In this document: in pieces, positions 6,949 to 15,125 of the stretch | Layout of the letters: every line of letters starts with the position of its first letter | Numbering within the stretch: the first letter of the stretch is position 1 | Source of the DNA: a virus | DNA: 54,276 nucleotides | Reading direction: 5' to 3' (one strand) | IMG/VR virus record: IMGVR_UViG_3300025121_000066 | Coordinates: 1 to 54,276 of that record | Made by a program: the position numbers and the translations under genes | Notes under the pieces: generated by a model | Seen by the model: the letters and a program-made list of their open reading frames with translations, nothing else | Told to the model about the DNA's origin: nothing | Databases searched by the model: none

Positions 6949-8628
6949 ATGGTAAACAATTTTGATTTATATATGTTTAATAGATTATTAGAACAAGTAA
7001 AAACCGGTGAAATATATTTATATTTTTCTTCAAGATTTAGAAGTATATTAAAGTCAATTAATAATCCTATTGCTAAAAGATTATTAGATAATGAAACAAC
7101 ATCTTTTAAAGTTAAAAAATCATATATTGATATCGATGAAAATTCAATAGATAAAATTACATTTATATCTATACCTAAAATAATTGATATTATAGCAACG
7201 GATAAAGATATTAAAAAAAAAGATGTTGATTTATCTTTAAATACAACAAGTTCATATAATTATATTAAAGACAGATCTGATATGTATACAAAATATAGAG
7301 TTTCAATGAAAATTAATAAATTTATTAATGATATATTTAATAATGAGTATAAAACGATTAATTTAACAGACGAAGAAAAAAAAACATTTAAATTAAACGG
7401 TATAATTTCTAAATCACAAGAATTAGAACAATTCGTAAATCAATTTAAATCACTTAGAGAACCAGGAACTTTTGAATTAGTAAGTGGTGATGATTTAGAA
7501 TATTGGTATTTATCATCTCATAATAGTTATGTTAGTAATCCTGATTATAGAGGAACATTACAACAATCATGTATGAATAATACAAATGCTCAAAGTTATT
7601 TAAATTTTTATGTAAATAATCCTGATAAAGTTTCCTTATTAATAATGAAAGATAAAAATAATCCCGATTTAATATCATCTAGATCATTAATTTGGACTTT
7701 GGATAAACCAGAAGGAAGAAAATTTATGGATAGAATTTATACAACATATCAATATCAAGCAGAAATGTTTAAAGATTATGCTAAAACACAAAATTGGTTA
7801 TATAAATCAATACAAAATTCAAATGAAAATACAAATATTTTTGATCCTATGGATAGTACTGATATGGAAAGAGAATTAGTTGTTTCTGAATTTGTCAATA
7901 ATGATAAATATCCTTATTTAGATACATTAAAATACTATAATCCTGATGATGAAATTTTAACTAATAATAGAGATTTTTTTAATAGTAATGATACTGTATA
8001 TCATCTAGAAAGTACTTCTGGTGGTTATGAACCTTCATCTAATCTTTCATATGAAGAACTTGTTGAAATGTATGTTGATTTGATATTAGAAGATTTTGAA
8101 GAATATGCTAAAAATTATTTTGGAGAACAAATTTGGCAATTTGTAGATGATGATAGTTATGTTTCAGAACATATTGAGAATGAAATAAGTTATTATTTAG
8201 ATGATTTTAAACACGTTATGGACGTTGGTAATATTAAAGATTATATTAAAGAAAATTGTGACGAAGATAAAGTAGCTAGAGAAATTAAGTTTGGTAAATA
8301 TAATGAACTTGATGCTGATGATGAAGATAATTCTGATTCTGGTTATGGTGATGTATGGGAAAAGTTAGATGATTTAGATGATGATGAAATATTTGATTTA
8401 TCAGATGAATTAGGTATAAGAGAAGATTTTGTAACTGAATATGTAGAAAATATGTATTCAAATTATACAGCAAGAGAACTAATTGAAGATATTTATGGTA
8501 GAACTAGTGAAATTACTGAAGATATATGGCAGATGATATCTTATTATATAGATGAACGAGAAGCAGCACAATGGTATGCTGAACACGAAGGAGAAGATTA
8601 TTTAAGAGAAATATTTGGAAATGATTAA
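6949..8628 (+). CDS. Large leader-bearing protein, paralogue of the gene at 25990-27396
   Basis: 559 aa. Residues 1-420 align with the 468-aa minus-strand protein at 25990-27396: shared 'LYFSSRFR'/'LLFSKRFR' near residue 25, 'LQQSCM'/'LQNSCM', 'PDKVSLLI'/'PNKVSLLI' and 'GRKFMDRIYT'/'GRIFMDRIYT'. The last 140 residues are strongly acidic (many D/E) and absent from the paralogue. The leader MVNNFDLYMFNRLLEQ and the upstream TATATATA suggest a late, possibly packaged protein. No known domain recognised. Confidence 0.85.
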   Translation: MVNNFDLYMFNRLLEQVKTGEIYLYFSSRFRSILKSINNPIAKRLLDNETTSFKVKKSYIDIDENSIDKITFISIPKIIDIIATDKDIKKKDVDLSLNTTSSYNYIKDRSDMYTKYRVSMKINKFINDIFNNEYKTINLTDEEKKTFKLNGIISKSQELEQFVNQFKSLREPGTFELVSGDDLEYWYLSSHNSYVSNPDYRGTLQQSCMNNTNAQSYLNFYVNNPDKVSLLIMKDKNNPDLISSRSLIWTLDKPEGRKFMDRIYTTYQYQAEMFKDYAKTQNWLYKSIQNSNENTNIFDPMDSTDMERELVVSEFVNNDKYPYLDTLKYYNPDDEILTNNRDFFNSNDTVYHLESTSGGYEPSSNLSYEELVEMYVDLILEDFEEYAKNYFGEQIWQFVDDDSYVSEHIENEISYYLDDFKHVMDVGNIKDYIKENCDEDKVAREIKFGKYNELDADDEDNSDSGYGDVWEKLDDLDDDEIFDLSDELGIREDFVTEYVENMYSNYTARELIEDIYGRTSEITEDIWQMISYYIDEREAAQWYAEHEGEDYLREIFGND

Positions 8629-8668
8629 AAATAGTTAATATTTTATTTTCATATTAAATAAATTTATG

Positions 8669-8676
8669 TATTTTTG
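8669..8676 (+). promoter_or_regulatory. Possible -7 box (TATTTTTG)
   Basis: Matches TAnnTTTG and lies 24 nt before the ATG at 8700, but no TTG is found at the expected upstream distance, so the promoter is weak or incomplete. Confidence 0.35.
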
Positions 8677-8699
8677 TATAAAAATTAATTTTTTTAACA

Positions 8700-8897
8700 A
8701 TGCCAAAAAAAGCTAAAAATATGAAAGACTATTCTGATCTTAAAAAAAGATTAGAAATACGTGTGTCTTTTTTATACAAAGCTTATAAAAGAGGAACATT
8801 TAAATTAGAAGATTTAAGTCCAGGATTAGCTGATATGATTAAAAAACTTGATGAAAATGAATCTAGTGATAATAACTCAGAACCCCTGAACCCCTGA
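8700..8897 (+). CDS. Small basic protein, 65 aa
   Basis: Lysine-rich N-terminus, a predicted helix ('YSDLKKRLEIRVSFLYKAYKR' region) and an acidic, serine/asparagine-rich tail. Unrecognised. Ends just before the converging endonuclease gene. Confidence 0.65.
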   Translation: MPKKAKNMKDYSDLKKRLEIRVSFLYKAYKRGTFKLEDLSPGLADMIKKLDENESSDNNSEPLNP

Positions 8898-8918
8898 AAC
8901 AAATAGTAGAAGATTATA

Positions 8919-9737
8919 TTAATCAATTATAATATCCTTATAAGGGAAATAATCATCTTCAAATCTGAAATAGTATTTATTAACTCTTGTTTTTTTATCT
9001 TTATTTTTACAACAAGTAGATATATGTCTTCTTTGAAATCCTGTTTTTTCGGCTGCTTCATGTAAAGAATTAAATTTATCTATTAATTCATCGGTCTCTA
9101 TACAATATTGATATACAATTTTTCTTAAAGGATGATTCATTTTCATTTTAATTTTACTTTCTTCTTTATGTTTAATACCAGTCCAGTAATCATTTTTTTC
9201 CACATATGGAAAATAATTATTTTTATATCTAAAATAATAATCACCTACACTTTTTCTTCTACCTTTACAACAACAACTAATATGTGTTAGATTGGTTTGT
9301 AATTCAGCTTCCACTATAGAATTATATTCTTTTACAAATTTATTATCCTTAGTATATTGACAAACTACTTTTTTATTAGGATGATTTTTCTTTAAATTAA
9401 TAATATGATTATTTTTCAATTTAGTATTTTTTGGTGTAGGATTCTGACCACCAATAGTTGAATTTTTTAAATTAAATCCCCATTGTTTAAATTGGGAAAT
9501 CCAATATATTTCTAAATCATCAATGTTATCTTCATCTCCTTGATCAAGGAATTCCATAATAGGCATAAGATTATTGTTTTTCAAATATTTTAACCATTTA
9601 TTTTTTGGATTCCATAATCTTTTTAAATTAGATGGTTGCATATGTCTAGATAATCTATCCTTTAAATTTTTGGTTTTTCCTATATATTTTACTTCCTTTA
9701 ATATAGGATCAGATAATGTATAAATGTAATATTTCAT
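8919..9737 (-). CDS. GIY-YIG homing endonuclease with NUMOD1-type repeats
   Basis: 272 aa. 'YYIYTL' (3-8) and 'KYIGKTKNLKDRLSRH' (17-32) form the GIY-YIG nuclease core. Two C-terminal segments, each 'K.V.QY....K....NS..EA' followed by 'I..CC.G' and 'YYFRY', are NUMOD1/IENR1-like DNA-binding modules. Such genes cut a specific site in related phages and spread by repair. It lies just upstream of the GluRS gene, its likely target neighbourhood. A TATATATA motif stands 22 nt before its start. Confidence 0.92.
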   Translation of the reverse strand: MKYYIYTLSDPILKEVKYIGKTKNLKDRLSRHMQPSNLKRLWNPKNKWLKYLKNNNLMPIMEFLDQGDEDNIDDLEIYWISQFKQWGFNLKNSTIGGQNPTPKNTKLKNNHIINLKKNHPNKKVVCQYTKDNKFVKEYNSIVEAELQTNLTHISCCCKGRRKSVGDYYFRYKNNYFPYVEKNDYWTGIKHKEESKIKMKMNHPLRKIVYQYCIETDELIDKFNSLHEAAEKTGFQRRHISTCCKNKDKKTRVNKYYFRFEDDYFPYKDIIID

Positions 9738-9758
9738 ATAATATTATTATTTTCATAG

Positions 9759-9766
9759 TATATATA
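9759..9766 (-). promoter_or_regulatory. Putative late promoter (TATATATA)
   Basis: Core motif 22 nt before the minus-strand start at 9737 of the GIY-YIG endonuclease gene. Confidence 0.45.
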
Positions 9767-9821
9767 AAAATAATATATCCATAAAGTGTTGGAACAAAAA
9801 TGTTAAAAAATAATTTTTTAT

Positions 9822-9851
9822 TTGCAAATTAAATAAATAGTTGTATATTTG
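9822..9851 (+). promoter_or_regulatory. Host-type promoter for gltX
   Basis: TTG (9822-9824), 19-nt spacer, TATATTTG (9844-9851): a perfect match to the Bacteroidetes housekeeping pattern. Predicted start near 9857 leaves a leader of about 37 nt before the ATG at 9894. Confidence 0.75.
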
Positions 9852-9893
9852 TATCTGATTTAATAATTCATTTAATAACTAAATTAAACATTT

Positions 9894-11681
9894 ATGATTA
9901 ATAATCAATCAATTTTAAAAAATGACGATGTAAGTAATTCAGTAAGAACGAGATACGCACCAAGCCCTACGGGACCAAATCATATTGGAGGTGTTAGAAC
10001 AGCACTTTATAATTACTTATTTGCTAAAAAGCATGGTGGTAAATTTATTTTAAGAATAGAAGATACTGATAGTAAACGATTTGTACCAGGTGCAGAAGAA
10101 TATATTATTGAATCTTTTAAATGGTTAGGATTAGATTTTGATGAAGGTCCAAATGTAGGTGGTTCGTATGGTCCGTATAAACAATCCGAACGTAAAAATA
10201 TCTATAAAGATTATGCTTTAATGTTAATTAATAAAGGTTTAGCATATTATGCATTTGATAGTTCAGATGATTTAGATCAAGCAAGAAAAATAGATAGTCA
10301 TTTTTCATATGATTATAATAGTAGAAAATCATTAAAGAATTCATTAACATTATCACAAGAAGAAGTTAAACATTTAACTGAAACATCTAATAATTGGACT
10401 ATTAGAATTAAATATCCTGATCAACCAACTACAATAGTAGTTAATGATATTATTAGAGGTGTTGTTAAAGTTGAATCTGATACACTTGATGATAAAGTTA
10501 TTTGGAAATGTATTGATCAATTACCAACATATCATTTAGCAAATATTGTTGATGATCATTTAATGAAAATTTCGCATGTAATTAGGGGTGAAGAATGGTT
10601 GCCATCTGCACCATTACACGTTTATTTATACGAATGCTTTGATTGGGTTCCTCCATTATTTGCACATTTACCTTTAATTCTTAAACCAGAAGGAAATGGT
10701 AAATTAAGTAAAAGAGATGGTGATTTATTAGGATTTCCTGTATTTCCTTTGGAATGGATTGATCCAAGTGGTGATGAAAGTAAAAATTCAAAAGGATATA
10801 GAGGTGAAGGATATTTACCTAAAGCAGTTTTAAATTTTCTTGTATTTTTGGGTTGGAATCCAGGAACAGAAAAAGAAGTTTATTCATTAGATGAATTAAT
10901 TCAAGATTTTTCTTTAGAAAGAGTTAATAAAGGTGGTGCTAGATTTAATCCAACAAAAGCAAATTGGTTTAATGCACAATATTTGAAAAAAACTGATACT
11001 GAACTATTAGTTGATTATTTTAAATCTGATTTAGAAAAAAGAGGAATTTATAAAGATGACGATTTCATTTTTAAAGTAGTTGATAAGTATAAAGGTAAGG
11101 TTGATTTTATTAAGAATCTTTATGATGAAGTTAAATTTATTTTTGATAAACCAATTGATTTTGATAAAAAATCATTAAAAAAATGGAAATATAATTCAGA
11201 TAAAATTGTTAAAGATTTTGTTAATAAATTGAGTAATTTAAATGATTGGTTTGCTAATGATATTCAAAATATTTTTAATAATTATACTATTAACAACAAT
11301 ATCAATACTAATGAATTAGCATCAGTTTTAAGATTATTATTAACTGGTAAAGCAAGTGGTACATCTCCATTTGATACAATGGAGATTATTGGTAAAATAG
11401 ATACATTAGATCGTTTAACTAAACACAATTTATCTACAGATACTAATATATCTAACTTAGATAATAATGTTGATAATATTAAAAAACAAAAAATTAATCA
11501 ATTATCGGCTGAATTAGATGGTTCTAAAAAATCATTAAAATCTACAGAAGGTAAATTAAGCAATGTAAATTTTATGGAAAAAGCACCAAAAGATGTAGTT
11601 GATAACGAAATAATTAAAAAGGATGAATTAATTTTAAAGATTTCTAAAATAGAAAAAGAATTATTTGAATTACAAGCATAG
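9894..11681 (+). CDS. gltX: Glutamyl-tRNA synthetase with ValRS-like C-terminal arm
   Basis: 595 aa, about 90 longer than usual. The class I core is intact: 'YAPSPTGPNHIGG' (21-33) is the HIGH motif, 'RIEDTD' (54-59), 'RGEEWLPSAP' (231-240) and 'KLSKRDG' (270-276) is the KMSKS motif. The sequence style is that of Bacteroidetes GluRS. Residues 535-595 do not belong to GluRS: 'KLSNVNFMEKAPKDVV' (554-569) and the flanking coiled coil match the tRNA-binding arm at the end of valyl-tRNA synthetase. It should charge tRNA-Glu in the cytoplasm; no tRNA-Glu is seen in the window. Driven by its own host-type promoter. Confidence 0.95.
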   Translation: MINNQSILKNDDVSNSVRTRYAPSPTGPNHIGGVRTALYNYLFAKKHGGKFILRIEDTDSKRFVPGAEEYIIESFKWLGLDFDEGPNVGGSYGPYKQSERKNIYKDYALMLINKGLAYYAFDSSDDLDQARKIDSHFSYDYNSRKSLKNSLTLSQEEVKHLTETSNNWTIRIKYPDQPTTIVVNDIIRGVVKVESDTLDDKVIWKCIDQLPTYHLANIVDDHLMKISHVIRGEEWLPSAPLHVYLYECFDWVPPLFAHLPLILKPEGNGKLSKRDGDLLGFPVFPLEWIDPSGDESKNSKGYRGEGYLPKAVLNFLVFLGWNPGTEKEVYSLDELIQDFSLERVNKGGARFNPTKANWFNAQYLKKTDTELLVDYFKSDLEKRGIYKDDDFIFKVVDKYKGKVDFIKNLYDEVKFIFDKPIDFDKKSLKKWKYNSDKIVKDFVNKLSNLNDWFANDIQNIFNNYTINNNINTNELASVLRLLLTGKASGTSPFDTMEIIGKIDTLDRLTKHNLSTDTNISNLDNNVDNIKKQKINQLSAELDGSKKSLKSTEGKLSNVNFMEKAPKDVVDNEIIKKDELILKISKIEKELFELQA

Positions 11682-11709
11682 AAAAAGGGGATTTTAAATC
11701 CCTTTTTTT
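11682..11709. terminator. Bidirectional terminator
   Basis: AAAAAGGG and CCCTTTTTT enclose an AT-rich centre, with T-runs on both strands. It ends gltX and overlaps the last codons of the converging minus-strand gene. Confidence 0.85.
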
Positions 11710-12068
11710 AATTTCTTTATTTTTTCTACCCTATCATAATTTGGAATTACATGAATTATTCTATTATATGGAATTTTACAAACTTTATAATATTGATCAT
11801 AAGTATTCAAATGTAAGCTAATTGGAAGTTTAATAGTATATATGTTTGTATCATATAAATAATAAACTGTTAAATCTGTAGGTTGTTTATCATTAACAAA
11901 ATAAAAATTTTTTAATTCAATATCTGGAATTAAATCATTCAGCATCATATCGTTAATATCACCCACAATATCGGTATAATCTTTTTCATCATATAAAAAA
12001 TATCTAATTTTTATACGATTCCCTATACTTAATTTTATTAGTATATTATATAAATCTTTACCTTTCAT
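11694..12068 (-). CDS. Hypothetical protein, 124 aa
   Basis: Unrecognised, tyrosine- and isoleucine-rich, predicted mostly beta. It starts one base after the stop of the polymerase C-terminal fragment, so it is probably cotranscribed with it. Its stop lies inside the terminator stem shared with gltX. Confidence 0.72.
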   Translation of the reverse strand: MKGKDLYNILIKLSIGNRIKIRYFLYDEKDYTDIVGDINDMMLNDLIPDIELKNFYFVNDKQPTDLTVYYLYDTNIYTIKLPISLHLNTYDQYYKVCKIPYNRIIHVIPNYDRVEKIKKLKKGI

Positions 12069-12069
12069 A

Positions 12070-13062
12070 TTAAAAGTTAAATATCGAACTTAATATTGAT
12101 AATCTTTTATTAATTGGTGGCAATCCAAGTGGTTCAATGAATTTATTTACTATACTTAAAATGGTTTTATCAAATTGTTCATCTATATCAATTTTAACCT
12201 TTTCCTTTTCAACTATTTCTATTGGATGAAAACTTCTTAAATATCCGAATACTTCATTAATAGGATGTTTACAATAATAATATTTAATTCTACCAGATTT
12301 AATCATATCATATTTAGTTTTAAATTCACTATTCTTATTCAATAGATAATTATGGAAACATGCAGCTTTAACACCATAATGAGCACCTTTTACTGTATTT
12401 ACACCCATTGTATCATCTAAAACTTTTATATTATAATTTGTACAGCTAGTAGTCATACTGATATCTTCTATATCTGTTAATTCAAATTCCTTTTTAAGTT
12501 GTTTAACAATTTTTAATACTTCATAAATGTTTAAATTACCTGGATTAGAAAATAAATAATTTATAACTCTATAAATATTTTTTCTTACAAATGGTGGAGT
12601 AGATGATCTAATAATTTCTATTCCCTTTGGATAAAAATATGATAATGATTCATAATTAACACCATCTTCCCAAACTATATTATTTAGGTAATGCTTCTTT
12701 TTTAAAAATAGAGCAGACTTACTAATTGTTTCTAATTCAAAATCGTGTAAATTATGAACATGATATTGTGCAGCATAATCATCTAAAAATTTATCAAAAA
12801 GAGGTTTAATAAAAATATGATCAACGTGAATTATAAAATTTTTAGTTAATGTATCATTTTCATTAGGGTTAAACCCAACAGATTTCATTAATGGTGTCAT
12901 AGAAACATATAGACTATTATGTACTAAAATATCATTTGCTATAAATGTATGTGTATCATCATTTACTTCTATATCATATACGTATTCTTCTTCAAATTCA
13001 CCAATCATTTCACATGATTCCACATCATCAAAAATATATTCTATATCGTCTATCTTATTCAT
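12070..13062 (-). CDS. DNA polymerase B, C-terminal piece with C-intein
   Basis: 330 aa. Residues 1-49 are a C-terminal split intein: 'YVYDIEVNDDTHTFIAND' (block F) then 'ILVHN' (block G), followed by Ser50. After splicing the extein begins SLYVSM, completing the polymerase motif YGDTD-SLYVS. Later 'KKKHYLNN' and 'KGIEIIRSSTPPFVRK' match the T4-type thumb/palm region. It needs the piece at 14152-15087 to be active. The two are separated by an endonuclease gene. The +1 Ser and terminal HN are intact, so trans-splicing is expected. Confidence 0.92.
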   Translation of the reverse strand: MNKIDDIEYIFDDVESCEMIGEFEEEYVYDIEVNDDTHTFIANDILVHNSLYVSMTPLMKSVGFNPNENDTLTKNFIIHVDHIFIKPLFDKFLDDYAAQYHVHNLHDFELETISKSALFLKKKHYLNNIVWEDGVNYESLSYFYPKGIEIIRSSTPPFVRKNIYRVINYLFSNPGNLNIYEVLKIVKQLKKEFELTDIEDISMTTSCTNYNIKVLDDTMGVNTVKGAHYGVKAACFHNYLLNKNSEFKTKYDMIKSGRIKYYYCKHPINEVFGYLRSFHPIEIVEKEKVKIDIDEQFDKTILSIVNKFIEPLGLPPINKRLSILSSIFNF

Positions 13063-13064
13063 TT

Positions 13065-14126
13065 TTATATAATATTATTCATTTTTTCAATTAAATTATC
13101 ATCATATCTAATAATTATGTAATTTATATAATTATTATTACAGTAAGTTTGTTTAATTAAATTTTGAATATATTTTAATGTTTTTTCACCACCAAAGTAA
13201 TCTATTGGTTCATAGTGTTGTTTTCCATTATATTCTATACACAAATTATATTCAGGTAAGTAAAAATCAAAATATAGAGGCAATTTGTTTATGCAATATT
13301 CAAACGTCTTTTGATATTTAAAATTAATATTATTATTTTCTAAAAATAACATAATTTGTTTTTCTCCTTTTGAACTTTTACAATAAGGACAACCTTGTTT
13401 GGAATTAATATGATCTTTTGGGTTTTGTTTAAATATACCATGTTTTTTACATATAATTTTAACTTTGGTATAACTATTAATATAATTAACTAATGAATAA
13501 TCATAAATATTATTATGTATTTTATTAGATTTTTCTATGAAAGATTTTTTATTATCACAAAATTTTTCATATTTACATTTTGGACAACCTTGACCTAATA
13601 TATGTTGTGTTGGTCGTTGTTCAAATTCACCGTGTTTTGGACAAATTATTTTAATTTTAACTGTACTACCTTCATATTTTACTAATGAATAATCATAAAT
13701 ATTATTATGTATTTTATTAGATTTTTCTATAAAAATATGTTCATTATATCTGTTAGCACATTTTGGGCAACCACATTTTTCATTAATATGATTATCTGGA
13801 GTTTGTTTAAATTCACCATGAATTGAGCAAATGATTTTAACTTTTGTTTTTGCATTAATATATTTAAGTAAAGAATAATCATATTTATCATTATGAATTT
13901 TTTTAGATTCTTTTATAAATTCTTCTGTTGTTTTTACTTTACTTCCTCCACATATTTGACAACCTCTACCCGATAAATGCTTTGCTGGAATTTGTTCAAA
14001 TATACCGTGTTCTTTACATATTATTTTAATTTTGGTTCGATTATTAATATAATTAACTAGACAATAATTGTATCTATCACCGTGAATTTTTAATGATTTA
14101 TTTATAAATATTTTAGTTTTAGTCAC
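13065..14126 (-). CDS. Free-standing homing endonuclease, DUF723 repeats plus Vsr-like nuclease
   Basis: 353 aa. Four copies of a 'D.Y.YSLV.Y....KIKIIC..HG.F.Q....H' repeat with CxxC zinc knuckles (DUF723-like, DNA binding) fill residues 10-260. The end ('FDFYLPEY' then 'CIEYNGKQHYEP') looks like the Vsr/EDxHD-type nuclease found between split inteins in 'fractured' genes. The only in-frame start is GTG at 14126. It sits exactly between the two intein halves of the DNA polymerase, as that arrangement predicts. Confidence 0.88.
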   Translation of the reverse strand: MTKTKIFINKSLKIHGDRYNYCLVNYINNRTKIKIICKEHGIFEQIPAKHLSGRGCQICGGSKVKTTEEFIKESKKIHNDKYDYSLLKYINAKTKVKIICSIHGEFKQTPDNHINEKCGCPKCANRYNEHIFIEKSNKIHNNIYDYSLVKYEGSTVKIKIICPKHGEFEQRPTQHILGQGCPKCKYEKFCDNKKSFIEKSNKIHNNIYDYSLVNYINSYTKVKIICKKHGIFKQNPKDHINSKQGCPYCKSSKGEKQIMLFLENNNINFKYQKTFEYCINKLPLYFDFYLPEYNLCIEYNGKQHYEPIDYFGGEKTLKYIQNLIKQTYCNNNYINYIIIRYDDNLIEKMNNII

Positions 14127-14151
14127 ATATTATATATTAAAGAAATTGAAA

Positions 14152-15087
14152 TTATTTTTTTCTGATTATTAAAATTTTATCAGTTTTTAATACTTCAGAT
14201 GGTTTTACTTCTATTTTTTCACCATTTCTAAATACAATCATAGAGTGATCATTAGTTACTATTATTTCTTTACCTGTTTTTGTTTTTAATTTCCATTTAG
14301 ATTTAGTTACTTTATGTCTTATAATTCGTTTAACTGGTGCATAATATAAACCTTTTTCTTCACAATAATTTAATATATTATCATTACATTTAACAGATTC
14401 ATGTCCTTTCAATGTTATGCCATTAGAACCATTTTTAATATTTTTATTATATAATTCTTCAATTGTTGAATTACCATTAATAGTATATATAGTAGAATTT
14501 TTATCGACACTATCAGTATCACCATATATAACTATTTGATTTTCACCAGTATATTTTTGTCTACCTTCTAAAGTTGTCCAAATAGGGTTTTCATCTAAAG
14601 GATTAACATTTTTAAAATCCCAGATATTATATTGATACATTATTTGAATATCATCGTGTTCAAATTCATATACTTCTAAATCGTCTAAACTAATTTCTTT
14701 ATGTTTAAATAAATCGTTTAATGTATCATGTTTCCAACCTATAATTTTGAAATCCATAGAAAGACATACAAATTTTTCATCCATTTTACCGATATATTCT
14801 ACACCTAACATATCGTGTTTTTTAATATCATTATGCCAATTATTATAAAAATATAATTCAATTCTTTCCATCATAAATTGATTTACATCTCTTCCATGAG
14901 CTGTAATTGAATTAGCAATATCAGCATTAGAACACACAAAATACTTATTAGCAAATGCACCATAAGTTCCGTTAAGTGTTAACTTCAAGGCTAATTGCAT
15001 AGCTTTTGCATAGTCGTGTTCCTTTTTCTTATTATCTATTAGAATTTTTAATTCGTTAATTCTTTGTTTTTTTTGTCTATCGTCCAT
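14152..15087 (-). CDS. DNA polymerase B, middle piece with N-intein
   Basis: 311 aa. 'LKLTLNGTYGAFANKYF' (34-50) is polymerase motif B; 'IYGDTD' (187-192) is motif C. Directly after D192 an N-terminal split intein starts: 'SVDKNSTIYT' (193-202, block A) and 'IIVTNDHSMIVF' (275-286, block B with His281). Motif A and the exonuclease domain are missing and a stop in frame lies just upstream of the ATG, so a third piece must be encoded elsewhere. An endonuclease gene lies at each break. Confidence 0.92.
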   Translation of the reverse strand: MDDRQKKQRINELKILIDNKKKEHDYAKAMQLALKLTLNGTYGAFANKYFVCSNADIANSITAHGRDVNQFMMERIELYFYNNWHNDIKKHDMLGVEYIGKMDEKFVCLSMDFKIIGWKHDTLNDLFKHKEISLDDLEVYEFEHDDIQIMYQYNIWDFKNVNPLDENPIWTTLEGRQKYTGENQIVIYGDTDSVDKNSTIYTINGNSTIEELYNKNIKNGSNGITLKGHESVKCNDNILNYCEEKGLYYAPVKRIIRHKVTKSKWKLKTKTGKEIIVTNDHSMIVFRNGEKIEVKPSEVLKTDKILIIRKK

Positions 15088-15125
15088 AAATAAAAATTAT
15101 TTAATATATATTATGTATTATATTT

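Noticed and set aside
7000-8000. CRISPR arrays anywhere in the window
   Set aside because: No regularly spaced direct repeats with unique spacers were seen; the only tandem repeats are the 23-bp duplication and the 96-bp coding repeats.
8285-8473. Minus-strand His/Asn/Leu-rich frame
   Set aside because: Complement of the acidic tail of the gene at 6949-8628; composition is an artefact of GAT/GAA codons.
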